64,000 bases of DNA, from contig NC_079208.1 in assembly GCF_026745355.1 (NCBI RefSeq), positions 17,812,760 to 17,876,759 of the forward strand, read 5' to 3'. The position numbers were made by a program, and so were the translations under genes. Under the pieces are notes generated by a model. The model had not been told where the DNA came from. It did no database searches and saw only the letters and a program-made list of their open reading frames with translations. This document shows, piece after piece, positions 10,076 through 23,796 of the stretch; position 1 is the stretch's first letter; every line of letters starts with the position of its first letter. Source of the stretch: Beta vulgaris subsp. vulgaris (lineage: Eukaryota; Streptophyta; Magnoliopsida; Caryophyllales; Amaranthaceae).

Positions 10076-13000
10076 CTAAGATGGATCAACTTTGATAACG
10101 AGAGGCTGCCAAATATCTGACGAAGGTGGCTCCTTCACAGTCGGAAGCTTTGAATCCTCATCCAAAGCCAAAATGCACCCAACATCAGCATTTTCAGCTA
10201 ATGCTTTGTCCAGAGAAGCTTTAGCAATTTTGGTTATCGACATAATAAGAACCACTACAAAATCAGATGCAAAAGATAGAATTAGTTGGACTTACTCAGA
10301 AATTTGTATATTTAAAAATATATACTTCCTCCATTCTGTTTTAAATGAAACGTTTGTTTTTTCACGCATCCAATTAGTTATGCACATATAAGAAATATAA
10401 AAAAGTTACAATTTGATAGTATATATCGAAACTAATCTAACAAGATCCCACTTGACTATGTTTTTCTTTATATAATGGCGATAAATTGGAGTAAAAATTG
10501 ATCAATGAATAGTGTCATTTCACCTAATGTTCCATTTCTAAACACATGCAACATTTGCATAGTAACCACTATTTATCTACTAACTTTATCTCATATTCTC
10601 TCACAAATGTAGAAGAAAAATATGGTCAAGCGTGGTCCTTTTTAATTCGTCTTAATCCATATGTACATGATATAACTTTTAATCATTTTTAATTAATGAA
10701 GTTATTAAGGAACAAATTAAAGTTGTGCATTGAATAGTGTGTAAGTCGGAAATGATACAAGTATTTAGAAACGGAGGAATTATGTGGTAGTGTGGTTGGT
10801 TTTTCTTTTGCTTTTATTTTTTTTGGGAGAGGGGGGAGCAGCGCTTATGGTCTGTACTCGGTAGCTAGATCTAGATAGTACTCTGCTGAAACATAACGAG
10901 TCGTCATGTTTTAGGTGAGGAGTGGAAAATTTTCTGGTTTCACAAATTCTAATTTCCAGATCAACATTGAGCATATTCTTTCTAGGCGATAGCGAAAAAT
11001 ATATAAGATTTTCTGAGAATAACTCACCAGACACAATTAGACCCAGTCCGATAAAAACCTGCAGCAACAAGAGAATTATATGAATTCAATACAGATGCAT
11101 GCCAACATAACAGTTAGACCAAAAGATTTTTACTGTCCTAAAATTAGTTTTACGTTTGTCATCTGCTGGGTCCTCTGAAAACTAAAGTTCCTAAAGAATT
11201 AGATTATCTATTCAAACTAATTTTTAAAAAGACTTACATGTATGCAAGAGATAAAAATAGTTATGATCAGGGGAAAGAGATGGAAGAGGGGAGGGGGGGT
11301 AGGCGGAAGGGTGACAGGCAGGAGAATGTAAGTGAAACTTTGAATGTCTAAAGAGGATTATAGGGCCACCAAAATGGTTTGCTGAAGTGGTAACTCTAGG
11401 AGACAATGTGCAGACACGAAATTAAGTGATTCAAGTCATATTTGTTAAAACTTGCTACAGACGGAGAGTCTTACCACCCTCACGCCACTAAAAAAAAAGT
11501 AGGAACAGGTCAGTTTAATGAGTTTTCTGTCCCGCACTCCCAGAACTATAAGCTTAACCATAGATCGAATAATCAACCATCCAAACCAGTGTTCACTGAA
11601 GAGCATGTACGCTAGATAGGCTATAAAAAAAAAAAAAAAAAGGAAGCACTTACCAACCGAGCAGTTGAAACCTCACTCCATCCATGAGTGACATCCGAGA
11701 GGTCTTTCAATGTTGTTCCCACATATACAAAAGCAAAAGTGATCGGCTGCAATAAAAACCAAACACGGTAATTATTAGCTTCACAGTGAAGCAACGCTCC
11801 CTTTTGATTTGATAATATTATGGCAGAATAAGGAGCAAGAAACAGAGGGCTGGAAAAGTAAAAGAGAACAAATTGATCGAGTGCCAGAACAGCATAGTCT
11901 ACCATCATTCCCAACCAAGTAGCTAGAATGTACGCCCCCAAGTTAATAGGAGTTACAGACAGGAGGTAGTTCAACATGTTGAATGGAAGGAGAGGAACAA
12001 GTCGAAGCAGCAACACAATCTGCCAAAGAAAGCGTTAATATTGCAAATTATTTATATTAACGATAAAACAACTTAAGCATTCAGTCATAATGTACAGCAT
12101 AAACCAAGATCTTTTAAGATAAAAGCTCCTTAAGTTAAGCATTCAATCACAATGTACAACATAGATCAAGATCTTTATGCCAACAGCATTTAAACATAAC
12201 CTAAAAGTAGCATAATGTGAACTCCAACCGCAGCTATTTTGTCTACTTTATCATTTGGTAAGGCCTACTTGTCTGCTTTTATTGTCAGTGAAGCAGTTAA
12301 TATTTTTTTTTTTCTCAGGGAGGAAGTGACATAGTATTACTAGTAAACCATTCCTCAAAAGGACGAGCGTAAGGAGAAGCAAGATAGTACAAACAACTTA
12401 AATAGATACCTGTTGTTGGAGTTTAAGATTTGGTAATTGTTGTTAGTTAGGTTGTTAAGAGTTTAGTAGTATTCTTAGTTAGTTTGTTAGATGTAATTCT
12501 AACATTAGTTTGGTTACCTATTGTAATTAGTATAAATAGGTAGGTTGTAATATTCTAACATTTCACTTTTACTTCTTACATCATAATTATATACACATTC
12601 TCTCTCTTTCTCGCTGATCTCCCTTTCATCTTCAACTTCGAGCCAAGCCATTTTCATGGCTCCTTTCCATTTCTTTCCTCTCCTTAAACTGAAAGTTTAA
12701 CATGGTATGAGAGCAGGTCAACCCCTAGATCATTCATTCCGCAATATTTTTCTTTCAATTTAAGGAGTTTTCATCGTATTTTTCTGAATTTTTCGTTTGC
12801 AATTTATTTCTCGTAATTTCAGATTTCGTTTAAAATGATTTGGATTGATCGCTTATTGATTTCTCGATTTATCCCAATTTCATTTCTAGGGTTCTTTAGA
12901 TTCTTGAAAGGAAAGTTGTTCTGATTCGATTAATTCAATTGTTTTATAGTGATAATCGAGCTTTGCTCAACCTATAAATTATGGGCTCTCATCGTTGTAA

Positions 13001-16000
13001 CTTGTTCATCCGCGTTTGATGAATTTCAGGGGTGATCGATTTTGATGGTTTCTGCGCCATCGTTCTGGTGTTTTTTTGCTCGCGATTTTCCGCTTCTATC
13101 TCCTCTTCTCTTATTCGAAGCATTCAAGATTTGGTTCTTGTTTTTTGGTTCAAGATTTCATCAGCAACGTTCTCATCGATGAATTGATGATTTCGCTCAG
13201 TTCTCTACACAGTTGCTCCGGCACAACTGGTTTAATCTCTAAATCTTGTGTCTTCTTGAAGTTAGAGATTTGTTGTGTTAATTTGCAATTTCGTAATTGG
13301 TGAGAAATTACATTGATTCTTGATTACGATTTGGAAATCGGAGTTCTATTTTGGAGTAATGGTTTATTGGATGTTGATGGTTTGGTATTCTACTTTTCTT
13401 GAATTGTTGGTGGTTTGGAATTGTTGGTTTGGTGATATTTGATTGTAATTTTTGGGTTTCTTGTTAGCCGGTGAATTTCTGTCCATCTTCCTTCTGTCAG
13501 TATGGAGCTATTTTGATCTCTGAATTCTAGTTTAGTGGTGAATTTGGGTTGCTGAGTTTTCTTGGATTTGTTGTAGTTGTGTTGGGTCTGTTGTTGGTGT
13601 GCTGATGTTGGGTCCATTATTGTTGCTGATTTGGTTTTTGATGAGTTATTTGGTGTTGTTGAGGTGTTTTGATTGGATTGGAGGTGTATGCTTTGTGATA
13701 ATTTAGTTTCTTGGAAGTGTTGTTGTTGTTGGTCGTTGAATCATATAGAAATTGGTTGGTTAATGGATGATGTTGAAAATCCCTGATTGTTTCCTTCCCA
13801 AACACATCTCATTTTTTTTCTTCCTTAAATTTCTAAAGATTATTATTATTGGGTTATTAATCAACTTGTCGAGGTTAAATTTCGAGAGAGTTTGATTATA
13901 TCCCATTGTCTTCTTTTGGTTTGCATGCTCGCAGCATGGAATCTCATTTTTGTAGCCTTTTTGAGGCTTTCTTTGATGATCCTTAGTGATCTATTTTGAC
14001 CCATAGTGGTCCTTTTTTTCTCAAGACCCATAGTGGGTCATTTGCCCATAGACGCTTTGAATTTTGAAATCCATAGTTGGTCATTTACCCATAGAGTCTT
14101 CGCATTTTGAGATCCATAGTTGGTCATTCACCCATAGAGGCTTTGATTTTTGAGACCCATAGTTGGTCATTTTGTTGTGCCATAGAGGCCTTTCTTTGTG
14201 ATCCATAGAGATCAAATTTTATGACCCATAGAGGTCCTTTATTGCTCATTGAGGCCTTTTCTCAAGATCCATAATGATCATTTTCTTTTGTTTTTCAGCT
14301 TCTAAACACATTCTTCTTTCCCATTCTTTTTCCCTCTTTTATTTTTCTATCTCAAATTGGAGTTGTGGTGTATATAGTGTGATTGGTGGATGGTAATAAT
14401 GGTGTATATGGAGCTTATGGGCAGAGTCTTCAATGTGATAGAAGCATATATGTTTCTTCAGCACAGCAAGTTTGCACCTTTGCATGCTCATCACAAGAAG
14501 ACAGCAAGCACATTCAGTTGCAACTATTACGTTCCTACACTACTTGTTAATGGTTGGTTTCAATGGTGTTGTCGTATAGCTTGGTGGTTAGTTCCAATGG
14601 TGTTGTGGTATAGCTGCTGTGTATAACAACAAATTTTTGGTCTTCTTCTCAGCTGCTGTGGTCTGTGGATATGTTCAGTTCAGCTACTTGTAGGCAGCAC
14701 GATGCTTTCTTCACGACACAATCAGAGCAATAGTTCACTCCTATTCAAACTGAAAATGTTCTAACCGTTTCCAGTTTGAGGAGGGTGTTGGAGTTTATTT
14801 GGTTATTGTTGTTAGTTAGCTTGTTAAAAGTTCAGTAGTGTTGCTAGTTTATTAGATGTAATTCTAATATTAGTTTGGTTACTTATTGTAATTAGTATAA
14901 ATAGGTAGGTTGTAATATTCTAACATTTCACTTTTACTTCTTACATTAGAATTATATACACATTCTCTGTCTTTCTCGCTGATCTCCCTTTCATCTTCAA
15001 CTTTAAGCCAAGCCATTTTCATGGCTTCCTTCCATTTCTTTCCTCCTTAAACTGAAAGTTTAACTCCTGTCAAAGTATCTTGAAAAAGGGGAAAAAGATT
15101 CTGCCCAAGTTTATAACAGAAAACTATTATACTGGCAAGAGTACTTGTTTCAATCGTAAGCACATTATGTAAGCTACATTGTGATTAACTGTTGGACAGC
15201 TGCATTAAGATTTGCTGGAAAATTGAACTTGTAATCCAATTTAAATAAACAAAAACTGATTAGTTGTGGACAGCAGTCCCCAAATTTGAATCCTTCATGG
15301 AACTCGGTATATTCAACTCTTACTATTCCTTAAGAGTAGCATGAAAGAAAATTCAAACAGGAACTAAACAACAGTCGACCAATACAACTACAATTACAAA
15401 TATTGTCTTACCTAACTTGTAGCATGCTTGAGTTGCCAAAGAAGTACAGGTAGGCATATGTACCTTATGAGAAGTTTGGTTCAAAGGAGGTGGATATATC
15501 ACTAATATGCTTCTTTAGGAACCTATTTATGATATATTAGAAGATAAAGTTACTGTTTACAGCCACATGTTACTAACAGATAACACCAAACTCTAGATAA
15601 GGCATTTCATCGGCATGACATTACCCCAATGCTTCTAAAGAGGCTTCAGCATATCCAGGTTTCGAGGGAGGTTAGATGTGAGCAACCTAACCCATCCTAT
15701 AATAAAGAGGATGTTTCCCTTCTGACATGTCTGTCTGATCCTTGACCCAAGATGCATCATGAGTCTACTTCATAATCAGAAAGAAGTGCACATAACCTAA
15801 CAGGTCATTTAGTACTACATTTAATTGCAAATCCATTAATTTCCTTGCAGCAAAAAAGGACAGTAATGTCATAGGTGCCATCAAAAGACAAACTTCTATG
15901 ACAGTGAACAAAATTTTGACAGCAGTTTGCATGGTGTCAGAACAAGGCCGCATCGTATCGTATAGCCCGTGTCGTAAAGGTTTTCAAATCTACCAAACTG

Positions 16001-19000
16001 ATATTTAAGTGAAGTGCACAAGGACGTACTGCAAATAAGGCTTTGGAATGATTATATTGAACAAAAATAGTGGTCAATGGGTAGCCTAGACGCCTGGACC
16101 AAAACCGTTTAATACCCGTCGGGTCGGGAACCAAAACTAATTCCGCTGGGACCAGTTCTGGTCCGAAAAATTAGACTTAACCAGTTCCGGTTCTAATTTT
16201 CCAAACCCATTACCTACTGGGTACCTGTAGGAACCAATTCGAGAGTCCAATAGCAGGTACATTTGTCATTTTTGCCAGTAAAAAGTTGATGTAGAAAGTT
16301 TTTGCAAGTTGACCAGGTATTCAGAACCCGAACATATTCTCCCCAAGTCTGGCACCAATTCCTTATTCTTTGGACCCGGCTATGACCGGTACTAGATGCC
16401 AGTCCCTCTCACCGCTAGTATTGACTAAACAATTTCCAGTAACGAGAGCATTGTTACATGGAACGCAGAACTTTCCGAAACGTGGTACGAAAATGGGAAC
16501 ACGGAACGCAGCCTCTAGAGCAAACCAGATGGACTCCCAGACCACGTACCTCGTACCATGTTCTGCGTTCCAGGACGCAACCCCTGGAACGTGGCCACGT
16601 ACCACGTTCCCGGTATCGAAGGACGAGAGTTCACGGATGCAACAACAACAACTAAGCCTTATTCCAAGGTGATTTGGGGTCGGCTAACATGAATCGTTAA
16701 CTAGAATCGTGACCAGAGGAGATGGCATCGTCAAGAGTGATAAAAGTTTTTTTTTTTTTTTTTTGAAAACACGGTTTACACCAAAAAGTGTTTAGAAGAG
16801 GTTTTCAGCAAAAGGTTTTAATACCAACACAATTGAGAGATACAAATAAATGCGGTAATCAGACCCCTTCCTCCACATAGATACTCCCCCTCCACCCACT
16901 TCTATCCAACGTCATGCTCTCCTCAATCCCAAGTAACCTCATATCACTTTCAATTACCCTCAGCCAAGTCATCTTAGGTCTTCCCCTACCCTTTACAATT
17001 TGATTACTCCTCCACTCTTCAATTCTTCTCACCGGTGCATCTCCTGATCTCCTTTTCACATGGCTAAACCATCTTAACCGATTCTCCCTCATCTTTTCTT
17101 CAATGGATGCAACTCCAACTTTTTCCTGGATCACTTCATTTCTTAATCGGTCCTTCCTTGTGTGGCCACACATCCACCGCAACATACGCATCTCCGCCAC
17201 GGTCATCTTATGAACGTGGCATTGTTTCACCGCCCAACATTCGGTGCCATATAACAAAGCAGGCCTAATCGCAGTGCGGTAGAACTTTCCCTTCAATCTT
17301 TGGGGAATGCCAAAATCACAAAGGAATCCGGTGGCGCTTTTCCACTTTAACCAACCCGCGTTAATTCTATGCGCCAAGTCTCCATCCAGTTCTCCATCCT
17401 TTTGGAGAATGGATCCTAGGTAACGGAAGACGTTCGATCCTTGAACCACTTTGCTATCCAAAGTGACCGCCCCGCCTCGCTGCTTGTAACCCCACTGAAC
17501 TTGCACTCCATATACTCTGTCTTACTTCTGCTCAATCTAAAACCACGGGCTTCTAATGTATGCCTCCACAATTCCAGCTTACTTTCAACACCTTCCTTTG
17601 TCTCATCAATCAACACAATATCATCCGCAAACATCATACACCATGGTATATCATCTTGAACTGACCTCGTTAGTTCGCCCATGACTAGAGCAAAGAGAAA
17701 AGGACTAAGTGATGCACTCCGATCGTAATAGGAAACTCTTCTATCCTCCCCACCGTAGTCCGCACACTCGTAGTTGCCCCCTCATACATATCCTTGATGA
17801 TATCTATATATTTCAGTGGAACACCTTTCCTTGCCAACGCCCACCAAAGTATTTCTCTTGGTACTCTATCATATGCCTTCTCCAAATCAATGAAAACCAT
17901 ATGTAGATCCTTCTTCCTATCACGGTAATGTTCCATTGTTTGTCTTATGAGGTGGATGGCCTCTATAGTCGATCTTCCAGGCATAAATCCAAATTGGTTC
18001 TCCGATATCTTTACATGTTTCCTAAGTCTTTGCTCAATCACCCGTTCCCAGAGTTTCATAGTATGACTCATTAGTTTGATTCCTCGATAGTTGGTACAAT
18101 CTTGTACATTGTCTTTGTTCTTATACAAAGGAATCAAAGTACTCTTCCTCCACTCTAATGGCATTTTGTTGCGTCTCCAAATCATGTTGAAGAATGTTGT
18201 CAGCCATTCGATTCCTCTCCCCCCTAAACACCTCCAAACTTCTATATAGGTATGCCATCTGGCCCCGTAGCTTTCTTCAATCCCATCTTTTTTAATGCTG
18301 CAACGACTTCTCCCTTTTGAATCCTCCTCATAAACTCACGATTTAACATACTTGGCGGGATGTGTACATCCCCGATGGCTTGTGCTTTATCACCGTTGAA
18401 CAAGGTATCAAAGTACGATCTCCATCTATCCTTTATCTCCTCATCCTCCACAAGCACTCTTTGGTCTACACCCTTGACGCATTTTACCTTTCGTATGTCT
18501 CTTGTCTTCCTGTCCCTCAGACGCGCAATTCTATAAATGTCTTTTTCACCTTCTTTCGTATCCAATCTTGCATAAAGCTCTTTGTTTATCTGTGCTTTAG
18601 CTTCTCGTACTGCCTTCTTGGCTTCTTTTCTAGCCTCTTTGTACTTCTCATAATTCACATCGCTGCTATCTTTTCCCAAAAGTTAATAACTTTCTCGTTT
18701 GTTTTTTATCGCTTGTCTCACCGCCTCGTTCCACCAAGATGTGTCCTTACTTGGTGGTACGGATAGTGTAAAAATATTCAAAAATATCAGAACTGGCTCA
18801 CACAGAGGATCATCTCTCATACAAGACCTCCTGTGAGTTGTGAATAGCTTAAAGCGAAAATTAATACAAAGATACTCAAAAAGAAGAAAAAAAAAGTTGG
18901 CCAAGTGGACTGATATTCTGATAATATGGATTATGGAAGCAATTGGTGGATTATATGTTTACCTATAATGATAAGGCACAACCCCCAAATCTTTCGTTAT

Positions 19001-22000
19001 TCTTGTGATCCCAACTATTCTTGCACGACAATGAACATTTATGACGGCATTAGTCCTGTACAACATGTATAGCAGACTAAGAGAACTAGACTAATAGAGT
19101 AACAGAACATATATTGCCAGACGCCAGTATAGAATCATGGTATGGAGTATGGACCATCCACAACCAAAAGGGACTTGTGGGCCTACAGATCAAAGAAACT
19201 TATGGAACATACACCAATGTTATGAAAAGAGGAAAATTGAAGAAACAACTAAAATGGCACACCAGAAAATGAAAGGAGAGAAACTGCGGAAATCTACTGC
19301 CATTTTACCTCAAAATGTTCATTGCTCCATTACTTTTTAAAGATAACTGGAAAGGAAAGAAAAAGAAAGGGAACATAGAGGGGAAGAGAAAAGAAAGGAA
19401 CATGCACTTCCATTGTTGGGTTTTAATGGCAGGATTTGATATCATTTCATTGTTTGATTATAAAGCTATATAGGAATCTAAAGGAACTACAACGGCAATA
19501 AATGCTATAAGCTTTCTTCCATCCAAAGCCGCCGATTTGGTAAGAAAGGTAAATAAGATTTTTAGAAGAATTATTTCTTGTCAGTTTCTTTCCTACCAAC
19601 TCTGGCACACATGGCGAAAACGAAATACAGGAGATGGTTAAATACCTTTGCTACTTATTTGATTCCTTCTTACGAAACAAACGGTAACGGCTCGTTTGGT
19701 AATTGGTTATAAATGGTGGTAATGAGAATGAATTTCGATGTAAATTTGTGAAGAAAATCATTGTTCATTCCCGTGGTAATGCTAATTTATCCTAAAGTGT
19801 ATTTTTCTTCTTAAGATTTCATTCCCGTCCAATCCACCTAGTAGATGGTAATGACTGGTGATGAGTGGTAATAAAAATTGCTTCCCTTGGAGAAAAAAAC
19901 ACAAACTTAGAGGTGAGATTGCTTCCCCGTGAAGAAAAAAAACACAAACTTTGGGATTGAAATTGCCTACCCATGGAGGTGCTTCCCTAACATAACACTT
20001 AGAATTCATTGCCATACCACCATTTATTAACTACTGCCAAACGGGTCATAAAGGCATATAATGAAGTCAAGAAATTCTATAGTAGCTACAAATACAGTTA
20101 CAGGTGACCAAAGTCAAACAGAAGGACAAATACAGCTGCTACAATTATGTTGCTCAATAAATTCCATTCATTACATCAATGGACCCCAACTACGAAAAGA
20201 GAACAGTTTCTACATGCATACATCGATTCAAACATAACCCATTGCAGTATTACCTTAAACCCGGATTTCTGAATAGCAATGGCAACTGCCTGAAATCTTG
20301 GGTAGTTCTTAAGCTTTGACATAACATAAGTTTTTCCGATCTGTAAATAGTTGAAAAAGAAAAGAAACAAAAATAAACTTATCAGCTCATATATCTTTAC
20401 GCTTTATGATCAACCATGTTAGAATTGTATGATGCAAAAACAAAGCAGCAGCAAGCATGTATCCAGTGCAGATGAAGCGTTCAAGACTTACTGTTCTGCC
20501 AAGAAGAAAAGCAGCTGTAGCACCGATTGTGGCTCCTACTGAATCAGCTATAAATCCTAATGGCAATCCGAAGAGATAACCTCCTCCAAGCTGGCATAAA
20601 AGTCGGAACAGAACAATGAGATTACATGGGCAGTCTATGTGAACGAGAATTCTATGCTCAGCTAATGAAAAATAAATATAACTAATTGCACAAGAATAGG
20701 GGGAAAAAATAGTGAGCATAGGTGTATTGGTGCAAGCATCTATTATGAGAGGTGTTAAAAGATGATACTTGAATTTCACCAATTCCCAATTCAAATTATT
20801 TTATGTAATTAAGGAATAAATCTAGCCCACACCCTACTCATTATAAATTCAAGATTTTGGATACAGGATCAAATGCTATTTACAAGTTTCACATCATATC
20901 TCATCACTAGTTAAAAAGTCAGCAGGAAGCTAGAATGCATGGGTCTCCCATTTACAAGAAAGCTGAGAGTCCACCATTTCAACTTAAATTACAATGGCCT
21001 AGATCAATTAATAAAATTGACAATGTTTGGGATAAATCAATAATTGACCAAAAGTAAATCATCTTTTTGCAATTGTGGCCATTAGATTGGACTTGTCCAC
21101 TCCCCGTCATAGGCAGGTACCTCATATGTTATTCAAACTCAGATATAGTGTCTACTTGGATATCGCTGCCCAGGTGCCAGACTCGTCAATTTCACATAAA
21201 CTATAAAGTTTTTGTTTGAAAGGAACTGCCAAATCATGTTGACTCGGACAAGGCACGAGCATGAAGGTATCAAAGTAACAGACGGAACCTCAATAAAGGC
21301 ACTGAACAATGGTCTGGTACAGTTGGTCAGGATGGTAGGAGGCCAGAAGGACCTATATGACATTACTTATGGCTCGATATTGTATAAATACACTAATGCA
21401 TGAATGGAGTACATAAGCACTAAGCAGTATATGAAGGGGCGTTGGGTGGGGGTGGGGGTGGGTGGGGGGGAAGGAGAGGTGGTTCAGCAGAATTAAGAGT
21501 TGAACGGAGTATGTCAGCAGTATACAAACTACAAAGGTGCCAAAAATACTACTTGACCTGTTCTTTCTCTGTCCTAAGAGATCATGCTCCACCCAGACCA
21601 AATCTCTCCCACCCCACCCCTCACGAAACAAAAAGATTGCCCCTAAATACATATACTTAGTGGGTCATCCCAAGATGATAACTCCCCCCTTGAAAAACAG
21701 GAAGCATTTAGACTGTTTTAATCTCTTGAGGAATACATCATGCTCAAGCATGAAGAAAAGTTCTATTGACACTCAATCTGCCAAAGATGTGTCTGGTATC
21801 TCCTAATCAACCATCTCCACCATGGCTTTCTTCTATAATTTTCCCCCTTTTAATTGTTATTGGCTTTCAACTCTATTGGTATCACGTAGTAACCTTGGAA
21901 ATGCAAGCCGTGAAAGCTCAAGATGAACTGAGATGGTAACGAAATTCTTCTCAACAAGGTAAGGATCATCATAAGTGTGTCACACCTCCACTGAGGTATG

Positions 22001-23760
22001 TTTATTCCAGGCGTAAAAAGAAAAGAGAGGCAATCTTCTAGAAGCTTTTGGTTTTGGTGTGCTGGCCTTTAATTGGGAATCCTAATATCATCAGCTATTT
22101 TGTCCTTTTTTATGATGTAAGCTTTTTGTCTTTCAGTGAAGAATAATTGTTGGCAGGGAATTTTCTAGGGCAGCCTATAGGTGTAAGCCTTTAAATAGAG
22201 AATGCAAAGGAGGAGGACAGTATCCAGAAACTGAGTGTTTTCATAGTGTTGTAATGGAGAGTTTCCAGCCTCTCGAATTGCTGTGATTGTTATCTGGTTA
22301 CCATTAATATTAACAACCTTCCCCCTCATATCTTTCTTTCTATTCCTTCTTCTTCTTATTTTCGTGTCTCTGTAGTTGTTGAATATAAAGTTGATTTCTT
22401 TAGTTACCTGTAGCTGAGTAATATTGAGCCAAGAACTTCTCAGTGCATAACAAAGTGCTTTCGAAGTTCATCACATCATCCAAGCACTTCTTGATTAAAT
22501 CTTATCAATAAAGACTATGGTGTTTAACAAGACTTCATTTAGAATGGCAGTCATAACACCCACACTCTTCCTAGTCATACACTTACAGCTCCACTTATAG
22601 GATTCACGAGAGATGAAGAGCTTTCACGGAAGCAAAGAAATCCATTGACAAATTTCGGTTGTTGAGGGGCTAATATGATTTGCGTTATAGCATAAAAAAG
22701 GTTTTAAGTCAAACTTCCCATTGTTATCTTCTCTCTCATTCCATTTTTCACTCATAGTGTTATGTGGCTACTGCTGCCAATGCAGTTTAATGTACAGGGT
22801 GGTATCACATAAAGAGCTTTACAATCACATCCTGAACAACATTTCTTTAAAGACACCTACGTCCATGTGGTGGTCATAAACAAGTAGACCACACTTGTAA
22901 TCTAATCATGATACTTTCTCCCTATTGAAGAGTTATGACTTGGTTAGCTGTATCAATGACCTTCAAGCTGATTTTTACAGCCATAGTTTCACAGAGCACC
23001 TTTATCAATCTTTAAAAAGCACATGGTGCATCAACAATGAAATTAAGCAACTTTCATGGAATTATAGCATCCCATCAAACACTCGTTACCGGACCAAACA
23101 AGAGAGCCTAATAAGCAAGTTATCATAAATCATATGTGCAGAAAGTACCAAACAATACAAGAAACTGCAGTTGCAAATCATATAAACATTAATACAACTA
23201 CAATTACAAGCAAATCCTGGTTACTCAAGCAAATGAAGAACAAGAAAGGTAAGCACATGAAAAAGGTAAGGGGTTGAAACTCACCAAAACACAGTGAAAA
23301 TGCTTAGAGAAGGCCCAAGATTTGAGCTATAGAAACACATAACAAATGGACAGCAGGTAGAAAAACAGAAGGGCACCGCGCTTCAACTCAGATTTCTTTG
23401 TCAAGCTACCTCAAACCTTGGCTCAAAGACCAAAGGTTTAATCCATAATGCGGATCAAATGAGAGTAAATGTTAATCATTGGTCAAGCTATCAAGTTGTA
23501 GTCTTTGAGAAAAAGTAAAGAGTGTTGTTAAGGTTTTTACTTTGGGGAAAGTACTACTCCGTCCATCTCAGAATTGTCATTTCACTCCCTCCTTTTTCAT
23601 TTATCCCATACACTTCTATTTTGGGGAAGGCCCCACTAATATTTAAAACATTTCTCTTACCCACTTTGGCCCACCATTAACAAATTCTAATAATCCCACT
23701 CTCCCTCTTACAGTAGAAATAATATCCTACTCTCCTTGAAAAAGAACACAAAGGACCAGC

Positions 23761-23796
<36 letters not shown>

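Larger units (their letters stand above)
12414..15065 (+). mobile_element. Non-autonomous LTR retrotransposon (LARD/TRIM-like) in intron 5
   Basis: Two direct repeats, 12414-12702 (289 bp) and 14786-15065 (280 bp), both start TGTTGGAGTTTA and end in AAACTGAAAGTTTAA plus one or two bases. The 5 bp target duplication CCTGT is at 12409-12413 and 15066-15070. A primer site TGGTATGAGAGC follows the left LTR at 12703, close to the initiator-Met tRNA complement. A purine tract (GAGGAGGG) precedes the right LTR. The 2.08 kb interior has no gag or pol similarity; its open frames are short and unremarkable. The element lies antisense to the host gene. Confidence 0.85.

Noticed and set aside
13983..14282. 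CRISPR-like regular repeat spacing
   Set aside because: Repeats are degenerate, lack unique spacers of constant length, and lie inside a plant LTR element.
16363..16672. Overlapping open frames in the GC-rich patch of intron 5
   Set aside because: They lie in inverted-repeat DNA next to the LINE, have no domain, and are open on both strands.
22000..22490. Possible LTR in intron 3
   Set aside because: Composition is suggestive, but no second copy, termini, primer site or target duplication was found.
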